A DNA stretch of 64,000 nt from Antedon mediterranea (lineage: Eukaryota; Echinodermata; Crinoidea; Comatulida; Antedonidae), in NCBI RefSeq assembly GCF_964355755.1, contig NC_092677.1:13106601-13170600 (forward strand). The letters are read 5' to 3'. The translations under genes were made by a program, and so were the position numbers. The notes beneath the pieces were generated by a model, which saw only the letters and a program-made list of their open reading frames with translations, was not told where the DNA came from and did not search any database. This document shows, piece after piece, positions 13,498 through 25,427 of the stretch (position 1 is the first letter of the stretch; each line of letters opens with the position of its first letter).

Positions 13498-13909
13498 GCA
13501 GCCAAAGATATCACCAGTTCCACAAAACTTGAACTTTACAAGGTCCTCATACTATTCATTCTTATGTATGAATCTGAAACATGGACACTGCGAAAAGATG
13601 ACGAGAACAAGACTACTCACGTTTAAAATGATCTATCTCAGAAAGATCTTGGGCTTAACCAGACTTGACAAGATCAGAAACACCAAAATCAGAGAAACCC
13701 TTGGGCTGAACGACACCATAATTGAAAGGATGGCCATAAAGAGGCTCTGGTATTTTGGACATGTCAATAGGATGCCATCCACAAGATATCCAAATCTACT
13801 CTTGGACGCAATTGTGCAAGGAACTAGACCACGAGGGAGACCAGCCAAGAAATGGTTATACTGTGTAAAGGCAGACTGTACATCAAGAAACCAAGGCAAG
13901 AGGTCATGA
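13498..13909 (+). pseudogene. Decayed C-terminal fragment of a LINE ORF2
   Basis: From 13498 one frame reads AAKDITSSTKLELYKV and then YESETWTLRKDDENK. After about 13611 the match moves to the next frame: LLTFKMIYLRKILGLTRLDK, later FGHVNRMPSTRYPN and GTRPRGRPAKKW. These are hallmarks of the region after the reverse transcriptase domain in many non-LTR retrotransposon proteins (the GRP.K.W block near the end). The one-base shift and loss of the expected end after about 13890 show a dead copy. It lacks the endonuclease and the catalytic RT motifs. The fragment starts right at the (TA)n run. Confidence 0.8.
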
Positions 13910-13935
13910 AACAGAAGCCATCACAAGTTTCCCAG

Positions 13936-15215
13936 ACGGCTTAGGTCAAGGTATAAATATAAAGAATTTAAACACATGCAAAGTCAGCTAAACTGCAGAA
14001 AAATGATTCATAAAGACCACGTTAATTTAGACAAAACCAACATGGAAACCTAGTCTACACTAAGAACATCATGCCTACAAAACCATCGTGTTTATAAACT
14101 TCTGTGATGCCTGTCTATACTAGCTAATAAAGGCTTTCGTCTAGTCCATATGACTACAAGAATGTTTCGTTAAGGTCACAATCTCTGAAAACTATAAGTT
14201 TTCAAAGGTGCGGGGCCTATTTCCGTATAGATAAAATTCTGTGAACATAATTATTTAAAAGCAAACATTCTGTGAAAATTTCTTCTCAAACCACAAGTAG
14301 TAATAAAATATAAATAAGTAGATGTTCTGTTGGTTTATTTTGTGGGCTATTTTGTGTTTGCGACTAAAGTTGCAATAAAATTACTTACACATTCAAGAGA
14401 TGTACATGTATGGCTTACTACTAAGTATATTTGATGATGTTTCTGATATCAGATATCAATCTAATAGAAAATACAATATTCTACAAAACTGAAATCATAA
14501 TAGACAACGTGGTAGAATTTTTGTGTATATACCACAAGTGAAGGTCAGAGCCTGTAGCTTTGTATGGATTAATCTTACTAATCTACTAAATGTTACATTG
14601 TACAGAGTAAAAATGTATTTGCTTTTTTTTTTCTAATTTTCAGCTCTCATTTCATGAATAATCAGAAATAATGTAAGCAATGAACATAAAAAGAGCTTGA
14701 CTACTATTCGTAAAATTAACCAAATAATATAGATTACAAGTATTAATTGCTCATTATTCTGTTATTTCCAATCGTGTGAATTATAACATTTTAATAGTAC
14801 AACTGAAGAAACCAGGCCTATCATATAATGTATTTATACATATTATGAGGGAGCTTTCGATTTGCAATGACCAAGGACCTCCTATGTCAGGTCAATTGAT
14901 GTGTCGTGGTCGCAGAAACTCTGAAACCAGCGTATAGAAATGAGGCACGAGGACACTCGTATCATTATTCCCGCATGCGTACAATTAACTAAAATGACGT
15001 ACAGTAAAGCACACATAAATTTGGACTACTACATGATGCCTCTCTAATTACGTCTAACTGATGCCACCAAATATTATTGCTAAAACCACCAATTGTGACA
15101 TTTTTGCTGCTACCATGCATGTGCTTCTGATATAAACGGTTACTGTTGTCAAATATTGCCAAAAGTTCCGTAGCTGCTTCTGGTATCTACTATACTACTA
15201 CCTCAACAGCTACTT
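13936..15215. other. No recognisable gene or repeat
   Basis: AT-rich DNA without supported coding segments. Confidence 0.45.
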
Positions 15216-15292
15216 AACAAGGCCATATAGATAGCTGCAGTCGCGTGCTTAGTGTTTACCGACCGACCAACCAACCTACCAACTGACCGAAA
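15216..15292 (+). repeat. GGTCGGTC dispersed repeat, copy 2
   Basis: Reads AACAAGGCCATATAG, GCTGCAGTCGCGTGC, TTAGTGTTTACCGACCGACC, then a diverged end with CCAACC and GACCGA. Confidence 0.75.
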
Positions 15293-15419
15293 TTACTGAA
15301 CATGTTTAAAAATGTTGAAATGTTTAAAAACAGTTATATTTTTTTTAATTTACACGTGCGTAGCCTGTCACTTTTGACGTGCTCGTATAACGTAATTTCG
15401 AGTTGAAAAGTAAGTCAAG

Positions 15420-15610
15420 AAAACAGAAATCGGGCAAAAAGAGTGCGCAACAACATTTAACGCACAGTGCGCGCGCAAAAATCTGCGCACTCATGGCAAT
15501 TTTGTAAACGCTTAAAATTGCCTGAAACGTACTCTTATTTCATCGAAAATAAATTTTGAAAATTTTAAGCGCGCGTACGCATGCGTTACATGCGCTACGC
15601 ACGTAATTGT
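15420..15610. repeat. CpG-rich GCGC/ACGT patch
   Basis: Dense CGCGCGCA, TGCGCA, GCGCGCGTACGCATGCGTTA and TGCGCTACGCACGT words occur in otherwise CpG-poor DNA. Several are self-complementary. It resembles the CpG-rich body of a dispersed repeat rather than a promoter, since no exon follows. Unclassified. Confidence 0.4.
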
Positions 15611-17492
15611 ATTGCCATATGATGATTTATGCCCTGAAATTTATGAGTACCAAATTTTATCTATATGGCTTTGTTTCCTATAATTTTCATCAAATATATA
15701 GTGAGATAGTTATTGAGTTAGTTATAGAATCTAGACAAAATGTCCAGAACATGAAAATTAACTTCCGAAAACCGAACCAGTTCAACATTTCATCATGCAC
15801 TATTTAAATGCGCAAATTTCCTTAGATTTGTGTATAGCTAATTAAAAGAAATATTTTAAGCGCGTTGATAATATATATGTGAATTAGACTGTTTTCTTTG
15901 ATGTTAAATTGTCAAAGTAAACGATGAAAAATATTGATATTTTGGAAGTCTGTGACCTTGACGATCTTAATTAAAAAAAGTAAACATTTCTACTTCACAG
16001 TCTTCTGAAATCTACAGGATTAGTAGTTGCTAAGATAATATATTGACAGATATTGCATAGATTTTGTTTCGCCTTTAGAGCAAACGTTGTACTTTGTTTA
16101 CATAAAATGTTATAATAACTGCTAACCACTCTACGTTGAATCATGGAGGTATCAAATTAAAATACTAATGTTATACATCCATGGTCGAATCCTCTGCACA
16201 AACACTTTTATATTTTCCTGGAAGGAAATTAGAACATAAACCATTCCCAAAAGTCATAGACATTTGGATTGCTTTATTAATAACTAGGCCCACTGATCCA
16301 CTGCCAGAACGTAAAGGAAAAAACCTCTAGTGCTGATATGAGTAGGCCTACCAGTAAATACCTAGGCCTACACTTTCACCGAAACTAAATGACCTACGAA
16401 TGCATTGAACCTGTGTATATTTGATTTAATCGACATGCAGTATATTGTTCAGATATTATACAGGGATAGAAGGATTTACATTCATTTATTAATACAAATG
16501 AATAATTAAAGAGACAATACAGAGATATGATAATTTTCGGACGTTTTACCAATCATTGGAGCGCAAAGGTTAACTCTCGCATAATTTTCAGAAATTTGAT
16601 TTGATTTTTTGAAAACCAAATGCAAAAACAAAACACTATTACAGTAAACATTGAACATGAGAAATCAAACATTAATTTTTTTTCTCTATATTCATCGTAT
16701 AGGCCTATAGGCCTATAATACTTTTTGTAGCAAGCACGAGTTATTTAACACGGGCTTTTTGCTAATATTGTACACTTTTAACAGAAAAGTTTTAACATTT
16801 GGTAACACACGATGTTATTGGAAATAATAACAATAAAATTTCACATTTTATTTTTCTAATGTTTATATTACAATAAAAATCCTACAACATTAAAACAATA
16901 TTTTACATTCTTAAATAATCATCGGTATCTTTGTCTGTAGATTTGGGCATCTTGCACACTTTTATTATGGCATGATATAGCATAGCACGTCGTTAGAAGA
17001 TGGAATATTTGTCAAGTAAATTTAATAACTTTACGAAAATACATAATTCAATAAAAAAAGGAATATTTTCAATTTCGTTGCCCACTATAAGGTTTTTTTT
17101 ATAGAACAATTATTGAAATTGTATTTGTCCGTTAATGTATATTTGTATTACTTCAATTCAATAGGATACATTAAAGTTATTTGATTTTACAAGCTATAAT
17201 CAACGTCCAGCAAAATTTAAAATCGTAAACCGATTAAAATAATAGTTTAGTATTCATGTCACATAATTTAATAACATGCTTCGAATGCTTTCTTAATGCT
17301 TGCAGACCTTTTTTATAACTTAGAATTAATAAATATCTCTCTACTATTACATATTTGTTTATATATAAAAATTTCGGCAAAAATGTAATTTTGAACATCA
17401 CATTGTTTGAAACCATTGTAGTACTTCAGTACTTTTAAAAAGAATATATCTAGGTCAATTTTTACAAAATCACCAATTCACATTATATTGAC
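15611..17492. other. No recognisable gene
   Basis: AT-rich DNA. Several AGGCCTA heptamers occur near 16347, 16363 and 16700. Confidence 0.45.
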
Positions 17493-17522
17493 TTAAAGAT
17501 GTATTGACTCTCAAAAACATGA
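17493..17522. mobile_element. End fragment of an ATTGTCCCC-family MITE
   Basis: TTAAAGATGTATTGACTCTC plus AAAAACATGAA equals the reverse complement of the right end of the copy at 62716-63070. It stops exactly where the GGTCGGTC repeat begins. Confidence 0.55.
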
Positions 17523-17588
17523 ACAAGGCCATATACATGACTGCAGTCGCGTGCGCAAATTCGAGTTAGTGTTTACCGACCGACCATA
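17521..17588 (+). repeat. GGTCGGTC dispersed repeat, copy 3
   Basis: Contains AACAAGGCCATATACATGAC, TGCAGTCGCGTGC and GAGTTAGTGTTTACCGACCG. It joins a MITE end on its left and begins a tandem duplication on its right. Confidence 0.75.
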
Positions 17589-17870
17589 ACTTGAATAATA
17601 ATTAAATAATTTTAATATGCATTGTGGGTACTTTCCTATCCAAATTTGAACATCACATTTAACCTATCGTACCACAATAAAATTGCCTAAACATACAATC
17701 AATTGCTGCAGTCGCGTGCGAAAATTTGAGTTAGTGTTTACCGACCGACCATAACTTAGAATAATTTGAATGTGCATTGTGGGTACTTTCCTATCCAAAT
17801 TCGAACATCACATTTATCCTATCGTTTATCTACCACCACAATAAAATTGCCTAAACACACAATCAATTGA
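17541..17870. repeat. Tandem duplication, two units of 165 bp
   Basis: The block from CTGCAGTCGCGTGC to CAATCAATTG occurs at 17541-17705 and again from 17706. Shared landmarks include GCATTGTGGGTACTTTCCTA and ATAAAATTGCCTAAACA. The second unit has a few substitutions and small indels. Confidence 0.85.
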
Positions 17871-19069
17871 AAAACACGGTCAACTCTAGATTTTCTCGAA
17901 ATTCTGCTTTTTAGTAATTACGTATACGTGTTCTGAACGAGAACTAATAACAACATACATCAAGTAGATATATTGTTGCGTTTTTATCGGATGGAATGTT
18001 ACAATATACTTCTATCAAACGTAGTTACTTCATTGGCAAATGATGTATTGAGTAACAATTTAACTAAAATAGTTTATATATCATATGAATAATATCATTT
18101 CGAAGAAAGATTAAAACAATTTCATAGTTGTATCCATCAATGTCACTACTTTATCATATTTTGTATAGGCCTATATTTAAAATGTAATGCATTATATTTT
18201 TTGGCCCAGGCCATGAAAATAAACTAATTTAAATAATCTAATGACGCAATAATCACAATAAAATCAACTCAATAATTAATTCTAGATTATTATTTATACT
18301 AATCAATTTCAAACAAGAAAAGATTGGAAAATATATAAAAATATATGTATAAACACATTAGGCAAAGAACATTAATGCTAAACCGCCCGGTGATATACTG
18401 AATTTAATTAATTAATTTGAAACGATAAAGATGAGGAAATCTGTGTATATATAATATTGGATAATACTGAACCATGAATCGTAATACTAGACAAGCATGT
18501 AAATATAAATATCTATATGCAGCACTTTTTCTCTGTAATTTAAGTTCCTTCTTGCCTGAATTGAAATATGCGCATAGAGAATTCGAAAGAGACACTTAAT
18601 ATGAAAGCAGAAAATTCACGGACTGTGTGTTTTCTGTTAACGACAGTAGACTTAATTATGTGAAGATGCAGCAAAAGAACGGTTGAAAGGCGCTATGTTA
18701 AAAAGTACCGCAAAATAATCAACATTTAATCAATATTTGAAATCTAGTAACGAGGTGCTATCGTGTAGAGAAATTACTTTTAATAATACTTTTCACTTGA
18801 ACGAGCGAATGTATGCCTAAAGCTTCGATGCGCTATACATAAGAAATCAAATCAGAACATTCCAGTAGAATGTAAATTAAAAAGTTGAGGTTTCAGAAGA
18901 TGTTAGAATATTTAATTTTTTTTACCGGATGTCAGTCGTTATGTTATCATCACCTTACACTGTATTTGACAGAAGAGATTCAAATCTTAAAGAACATTTT
19001 AATAGAGTCCTGATTTGAAGGCCTAACTTTATGTTAAAGTATTACATATCACTAATGATAATTGTACTA
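17871..19069. other. No recognisable gene or repeat
   Basis: AT-rich DNA without supported features. Confidence 0.45.
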
Positions 19070-19229
19070 GGCCCAACCACTCACTTTTCAGTCATTACGG
19101 ATTGGACCCCATTGGAAATAAGTTTACTTTTTTGTCGACTTAATGGGTTATCCAGGTATTCTTTTAATACATTGTATATTTTAACTTTTTATGTATGAAT
19201 ATCGAACAAAATCAATCAATCAATCAATG
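19070..19229 (+). mobile_element. LINE 3' end fragment with (AATC)n tail
   Basis: GGATTGGACCCCATTGGAAA, then GTCGACTTAATGGGTTATCC, TTTTATGTATGAATATCGAA and finally (AATC)4. The layout fits the 3' untranslated end and simple-repeat tail of a CR1/L2-type LINE. No coding sequence is left. Confidence 0.45.
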
Positions 19230-20330
19230 GTGAAATTTGAATAAATGTTTTAACATGACTGTTTTAGCGTGCAAACACAATAAAATTGTTGAAAATATGC
19301 GTTGACTATCTGTATACAAACTGAATGTGTACATGAATTTCGACAATTTCAATTCTGCAATGAGTATTAATCAACTCAACATTGGACAACCGGATTTATT
19401 CATATTGCCATTTTATGAAATACATTCTAATTCATAATATTCATTCATTCACCAGTGGAAAATTACTTCAATGTATATTCATTTGCATATGAAATATATA
19501 CATAGACATTATATTTGCTTTGAGATATACAAAAACAGATTAATGAAAAGCAAAAACAATTACGAAGTGTCACATCACTCTCCTACGGTATACAGACCAA
19601 CATTGAGCTGGATAAAAGTTTCTATGCAACCTATTTGTAGATGAGACGATGGACCGGTAACGTAATACTACTGATCAGGAGAACCAATGGTAATTCCTGT
19701 TACATAGTCCAATAAAAAGGAAAAGTTAAGCAATATACTAAATAACAAACAAAATAAATGGAGTTAAAATCTCGAAGAGGAAGACATCACCTCCATTGCC
19801 AATTATAATAATCGAGTTTACAAAAATATCTTCAACGTCTTTACTATAGTTTCCTGAAGATGTTTTGGGCGCGTGATATTTGGATATGAACGTGTGTTTA
19901 GATCGTCTGATGAAGGTTTCTATTGATTGCCGCCATTAACTACTTTTAATATGTAAAGCGTGTGCTTTTACTTAGATTTTGTCTAATAATTATTCTCACT
20001 TACAATCTTGTAACAAAATGTTTACAGTGATGTTCAAAATACAACAAGGAGAGTAAGAAGACATAGGTGTAAGCTTTTTCATAATATGAGGACAATAAAT
20101 ATACACACACCCTAACACACTGTTGAAAAAGAATGGGAGCAATAAAACTTGTATTTTTATGTATATTCCTTTTACAGTAGGCTTAATTAATCTGATTTTG
20201 CACTTCACAAATGTACATTCTGTGTGATATCTTTCTCATTGCATTAAAAACACAGTGTTTTTTGTATAAAACGTCCTCTTGTTTGACAACAAAACAATTA
20301 AACAGATATTAAACTGTTTAAGTAGCAAAG
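19230..20330. other. No recognisable gene
   Basis: AT-rich DNA; the open frame at 19996-20208 (minus) is unsupported. Confidence 0.45.
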
Positions 20331-20770
20331 AATAATAATGTTCAATTTACTATAGCGCAAAATCAACAGAAAAAAAGAAGAGCAAAAACTAAAGAAAATG
20401 CAAATTAAAAAGGTGGGATTTCAGGAGTTGTTTGAATGGGGTGAGTGATTCAGCATTCCTGATATAATTTGGAAGGGCGTTCCAGAGAACAGCAGCTGAC
20501 CACGAAAAGGCACGTTGTCCATAAAATGTTAATGGTGGTGCTAATGGTGGTGAAATGTTTTGACATGTTGGGATGCGAAGAACCAGACGGGCAGCAATTT
20601 TCTGAACACGCTGAACTTTAGCGATAGTTTTAGCTGGAAGCCCGGAAAGAAGAGAGTTGCAAGAGTCTAGCCTGGATGAAACAAATGCATGGACCAATAT
20701 TTCTGTCGATTTAGGGTCTAAATACTTTCGAACATGTATAATCTTGCTGATGGAATTCATTGCAGATTTT
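20331..20770 (-). pseudogene. L2-like LINE 3' fragment with internal deletion
   Basis: The minus-strand frame 20760-20389 reads YLDPKSTEILVHAFVSSRLD, CNSLLSGLP, KVQRVQKIAARLVLR, then YGQRAFSWSAAVLWNALP and FKQLLKSHLF. This is the characteristic C-terminal part of L2-clade reverse transcriptase proteins. Between PTCQNISPP and PPLTFYGQRAF about 50-60 residues normally present are missing, an in-frame deletion. Downstream on the minus strand the 3' end has GCGCTATAG ... AAATTGAA ... CATTATTATT, the usual L2 ending followed by an ATT tail. No catalytic RT residues remain. Confidence 0.8.
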
Positions 20771-20789
20771 CAAAAGTTAAAGTATCCAC

Positions 20790-21215
20790 TTGTTGCGTCC
20801 CATGTTAATAGTGGTGAAATATGGTGAAAACGTGAAAAACATTATTGGGGATTTTGAAGAAGTTTATTTATTTAGTTTTTGTGATATATCTGGTGTTTTT
20901 ACAATCTCTCCATTTTGTACCGTAGTAGCAAAGTCCACACTAAGCCCAAATGATTTAGTCTCACAAGTATTATTATATAAAGAAATTGAAAATGACATTG
21001 TTTTTAAAAATAGCTAAACTTTTATTTCGTATCATTTTTTTTTGTTTAAATGAAATCTGTTTTGATATTTATGTATAAAAATAGCCATATATATGTTTTG
21101 TAACTTGAAAAGGTTACTTTATTATTATTTTGTATTACTCTGTAATGTAACCAAGTTAAGTAATGTATACTGTTTTATGAAATATAGAAAATAAAATAAT
21201 AATAATAAAAAAAAA
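20790..21215 (+). pseudogene. Unrecognised 75-codon frame followed by a retroposon-like A-rich 3' end
   Basis: The plus-strand frame 20790-21017 starts at TTG after an in-frame TAA and reads LRPMLIVVKYGENVKNIIGD onward to a stop. After it come about 200 bp of T-rich DNA ending in AATAAAATAATAATAATAAA and poly(A) at about 21192-21215. The frame abuts the L2-like fragment head to head. The layout suggests the 3' end of a retrotransposed copy (LINE or processed pseudogene), but I do not recognise the protein. A chance frame cannot be excluded. Confidence 0.3.
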
Positions 21216-21240
21216 GTATTATTATGGGACTGGTGATAGA

Positions 21241-21533
21241 TTTAAATATGTATTGTTCCCTAAAAACATGACAAATCACTTCCGTAGAAAAAAAAAACTC
21301 GAAAAAATAATGTTTTCAGTTATAAAATGACAAAATAAACTGTTAAATTCAACCAAAAACCAATTGGCCGGCAGCGAATTTGACTATTTTTAAAATATTT
21401 TATAAATATTTTTTTGTCGGTCCAGTTTTTGGTCAAAGTGAATAAACATTTATGTGACAATAAAATGGTATATTCAACAAAAAAATGTGAAAAAAAACCC
21501 AATTTTTTTCAGGGAGACAATACATCTTAAATA
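21241..21533. mobile_element. MITE of the ATTGTCCCC family, copy 2
   Basis: Inverted ends TTTAAATATGTATTGTTCCC and GGGAGACAATACATCTTAAA. The interior (TCAACCAAAAACCAATTGGC, TTTTTGGTCAAAGTG) is the reverse complement of the interior of the copy at 62716-63070. Non-coding; the minus-strand 60-codon frame here is incidental. Confidence 0.75.
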
Positions 21534-23061
21534 TTTCTGGTGAACTTTTTTCCATTTTACGGTTGACAGAGTGCACTTTGTTTATAGGCTAAATAGTAAT
21601 TATGCAAATATTCTTCTTGAATCAATAATTAAGAAGCCAATTCAAGTCATATTATTCTAATCCTCTGTTTTAGTATATAAATAAGCGCTTGTTTAGAGGC
21701 GCCATCTTAGATTTTAGAATGACCACAGTAAATTTGCAACGGCACACCTCTAAATTATTTTTCATAAGGGTGTAAAAAACAACTTGGTGTGCTTTAGAGA
21801 GGTGGCAATGCGACATCTTAACGAAGCCTCTTTTTGGACCTTTTTTCCCACACTGTTCTGCTTTGTTTATCTTACTGGCTTTGTTGTTATATGTAGTAAT
21901 TATTGATATTAATCAAACTATGATTATGGTTAGAAACTCTATATCGAACGAGTATCGAATGTTTTTTTGTGGACCATACATATGTCGTCGCTAAGTCAGG
22001 CCCTGCGTTCAATCCACAGTACACCTGTCATTATACGAACACTTCTTTGAGTCTTAAAAATTAATTGCTTTTATTATGAAACTCAAGGAATTCACGTTAT
22101 ACACAGAGTAATATTAGGATACAGGGATTTATCTACGATTTATCTATCTCCAATTAGTATATCATTCTGCAGCTGTGTCCCCAGCCGATGCAAATATTGT
22201 ATGCTCCAAGGCTGCACAAGATGTCGCTGTTCTTCATTAACTTCGGACATTTTCACAATAAATAATAATTATCGCATACTAATTATTGATTGTTAGTATG
22301 CTAATTGCCAAGTAAATTACTTTCTTTATATGTATGTTTGTGCTTTTTTTCTTAAGTATTGTCCTTTTGGTAAACTAGACAAATTTACCAATTGGTGACG
22401 ACACAAAATTATCCGTATGTTTTCTTCAATATGGGTCGAAATAATGGTTCACTAAAAACGGTTCAGAATCTTGACGTGCTGCATTAAACAAGACATAATA
22501 TAGTGTTGTTTTCATTTCAAGTCGTTTTCTGGTTTATTGGTGTTATGGTATTTTTTCTTATAAAAAACAACACATTATAACTTCAAGAATGTCGTGATGA
22601 TATAAATAGATACAGTACTGCATATACTATATTATTAACTGTGTGCAATAACTGTATGATAATAATATTACAAACGAGGAAGATTTAGTGGCCAAAACCG
22701 GCAAACATTATATAAGACAATCTAATAGAGCCCGGGGACAATTTTACTGGTTCTTAAGTGTTGTTTTACACGACTAGAAGAATGTTGATAACATAGGTTG
22801 TGGCACTTCGTTATAAAACTCGGTCACTCGTCTAACTCAACATGTTCAAAACCAGGTTATATGTAAACTTGTATTTTAAATAGTAATAGGCAGAGAAAGA
22901 CATAGTTTCTTCGATCTTTATAGCTTACGACCTTATTCTAATTTACATCCAGGGAAGTATTTAGACATATCTATAGAAAGTGTCATATAGCTGGTGTTTC
23001 AATGTAAAGATAACGACGCAATAAAGGCATTTTTTCCCCACATATAATTCGATCCAATTCC
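21534..23061. other. No recognisable gene or repeat
   Basis: AT-rich DNA without supported features. Confidence 0.45.
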
Positions 23062-23171
23062 GCCCTAAACCGTCTCGGTCAAGTCGGCCCCTAGTCAAGT
23101 AAGTCAGCCCTAAGTCAAATCAGCCCCACGTCAACTCGGCCTCACGTCAACTCGGCCAAGACGGTTTAGGG
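23062..23171. repeat. Short inverted-repeat element with internal GTCAACTCGGCC repeats
   Basis: GCCCTAAACCGTCTCGG (23062-23078) faces CCAAGACGGTTTAGGG (23156-23171). Between them a roughly 16-bp word of the type CACGTCAACTCGGCCT recurs, with variants GTCAAGTCGGCCCC, GTCAGCCC and GTCAAATCAGCCCC. Probably a small foldback repeat; family not recognised. Confidence 0.7.
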
Positions 23172-23982
23172 TCGACTTGATCTGCACCCTATCAATCACT
23201 AAATGTTATCTCTAATATTCAAAATACCAGATGCAATCTTCCTAATGTGGTGTTTTTGGAGTGGTAGCAGAGCAAGAAGTCTCCATTGAGATGCGTTACT
23301 CTATCAATTTCAGATAATTTACGGCGTTAGAAACATTTGTTTAATATCTAATTAATCCACCAACAATTACTATTTGTAACATGTTCACTGTTTATAAATG
23401 AATTAATCATAATAATTCTCTTTGCCTGTACCAATTAATGTTACACAATTATTTCTGTTTTATTTTGCAAAATTATTTATCGATGTTTTCAGTAATTGGT
23501 CTTTTTGGTGTTCATTAGAGAGCAGATTATATTAGTAATCATCCAATATTTTATTCGGAACAGCAGTAAGTTTAATGTGACATAGCACTAATTACTACAG
23601 TATGGATAGTCACATTCAATCAGTTATTTCGTTTTTTTGCAATGCAGCTACGGATGACAGATCTGATAAACATTACGTGATATCTATAAAAAGAAAGGTA
23701 ATAAAGGAAATAGGTAAACCGACCGACAAGTTAACTATTGGTAAGTTTTTTTTCCACAGGAAAAATAATGCAAAACCAGCACACAATCGACTCAACAATG
23801 TAAGGCCTATAAACATATTGCTACGATGTCGTCCCAGCGCAGCATCGATTGAAAAACAAAGTTAATTTTTTGGCTGATTTTATGTAATTTCATATTGTAA
23901 GCTTGCTGAAAACTAATATTGAAGTTCAAAAGCTAAACAAAAATAGATGGCACTATAGAAAAAGCACTCATGCATGCAATTT
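23172..23982. other. No recognisable gene
   Basis: The 87-codon open frame at 23602-23865 (plus) has no family features and contains a stray ACCGACCGAC word only. Confidence 0.45.
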
Positions 23983-25427
23983 CTACTTTACTTGTTTACT
24001 TGTTTCCGGAGCTCAGCAATGCTGGGTCCGGAGTCGAGGCTAGGCTATGCCTATAAGCCCCTCTTGATAATTACATCAACTCTTGAATATGGCGCAAATT
24101 TAAGAGGGTGGTTGGACCATGCCCGTTCAAGACCGGACTTAAATTGATTGGTTGATCTTGAAGCTACTACATCCTCCGATAACGAATTCCATAATATAAT
24201 AGCTTTTCGACCAAATGAGTCCCTCATCCAATTTGTGCGTGAGAACTTAAATTTTAATTTAAAAGAATGACCACGTGTTCTAACATCTTCATCACGCTCA
24301 AAAAAAGAATCAGCAGAAATACTATCCACTCCATGTAAAATTTTAAAAATCTGTATCAAATGAGCTCTTTGCCTTCTGTATGCGAGAGTAGGTAGGTTGA
24401 GAATGTTCAGCCTTTCTGAATAAGGTAAATGACGAATGGAAAAAATAAGCTTGGTGGCACGTTCTTGGACTTTTTCCAATAGGTCTTCCTCCTTACAATG
24501 TAGCGAGTTAAAAACAACGTTGCAGTATTCCAAGGTCTGACGAATAATAGCTTTATATAAACGAAGAAACCCATCCATATTTAAAAACTTGAAAGCTCGA
24601 TATACCATGCCCAACTTCCGATTTGCTCTCATTGCTACATCTGCCACATGTACATTAAAAACAAGTTTAGAGTCAATAGTAACACCGAGGTCTTTTTCAT
24701 GATCAACTTCATTCAATAAGAAACCACGCATGGCATACAGATGTTTTTTGTTTTTCTTCCCAAAGTGCATTACTTTGCACTTACCCTCGTTAAAAGGTAA
24801 TTGCCATTTGTCAGACCAGTCACATGCTTTATCTAAATCTTCTTGTAGAACTTGAGCATCATTCACAGTGTTAACTACTCTATACAATTTAGTATCATCT
24901 GCAAACATGCGTACAGAGGAAGAAATAACAGAAGGTAAATCATTTATAAACATAATGAAAAGAACAGGTCCAACGACGCTTCCTTGCGGGATACCACTAC
25001 GAACATCAGCCCAATCTGAAACACATCCATTGACACTAACCCGTTGTTGTCTATCGTTAAGAAATTCTTGAAACCAGTTTAGAAGTTTACCTCTAATACC
25101 CAATGCACTCATTTTCAGAAGGAGTCTATGATGAGGCACACTATCGAAAGCCTTCTTGTAGTCAAGGTAGATACAATCAAAACAATCCTGATTATCAAAA
25201 TAAGAAAACCAGTTTTCAAGAACATCAAGTAATTGTAAAGCACAGGAACGACCTTGCCGGAAACCAAATTGCTCATAACAAATAAGTGAGTGATGTTCAA
25301 GAAAGTCCAATAATTCCTTCCTGATAATTCTCTCCATAATTTTACCAACTACCGAAGTTAAACTCACAGGTCTATAGTTGCTTGGGTCAGACTTCACTCC
25401 TTTTTTAAAAATCGGTACCACTGAACA
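23983..25427 (-). mobile_element. 5'-truncated CR1-like LINE
   Basis: The insertion covers the 3' two thirds of a non-LTR retrotransposon. The coding part (listed separately) opens abruptly at VVPIFKKG, the usual point inside fingers of the reverse transcriptase, and no endonuclease domain precedes it. The 3' end on the minus strand carries GGAAACAAGTAAACAAGTAA, a short repeated tail of the ACAAGTAA type. Truncation at the 5' end is normal for target-primed reverse transcription. I could not find a clear target-site duplication. Confidence 0.85.
24051..25421 (-). CDS. Reverse transcriptase domain of a CR1-like LINE (ORF2, partial)
   Basis: An uninterrupted 456-residue frame. It copies LINE RNA into DNA at a nicked target in the nucleus. 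Visible motifs in order: NYRPVSL (residues 15-21), FGFRQGRSC (52-60), YLDYKKAFDSVPHHRLL (85-101, first catalytic Asp), SGIPQGSVVGP (142-152), FADD (173-176, the two catalytic Asp), the L.NEGKCKVMHFG thumb-side block and LGVTID (near 245). The C-terminal region (RQTLEYCNVVF, KVQERATKLI, FGRKAIILWNSL) is that of CR1/Rex1-type elements. The N-terminal endonuclease and the start of RT are missing, so the listed start is only the truncation point. The open frame suggests a fairly recent copy. Confidence 0.93.
   Translation of the reverse strand: MVPIFKKGVKSDPSNYRPVSLTSVVGKIMERIIRKELLDFLEHHSLICYEQFGFRQGRSCALQLLDVLENWFSYFDNQDCFDCIYLDYKKAFDSVPHHRLLLKMSALGIRGKLLNWFQEFLNDRQQRVSVNGCVSDWADVRSGIPQGSVVGPVLFIMFINDLPSVISSSVRMFADDTKLYRVVNTVNDAQVLQEDLDKACDWSDKWQLPFNEGKCKVMHFGKKNKKHLYAMRGFLLNEVDHEKDLGVTIDSKLVFNVHVADVAMRANRKLGMVYRAFKFLNMDGFLRLYKAIIRQTLEYCNVVFNSLHCKEEDLLEKVQERATKLIFSIRHLPYSERLNILNLPTLAYRRQRAHLIQIFKILHGVDSISADSFFERDEDVRTRGHSFKLKFKFSRTNWMRDSFGRKAIILWNSLSEDVVASRSTNQFKSGLERAWSNHPLKFAPYSRVDVIIKRGL

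Noticed and set aside
23602-23865. 87-codon frame with a GKPTDKLTIGKFF stretch
   Set aside because: No recognisable domain; composition and context fit a chance frame.
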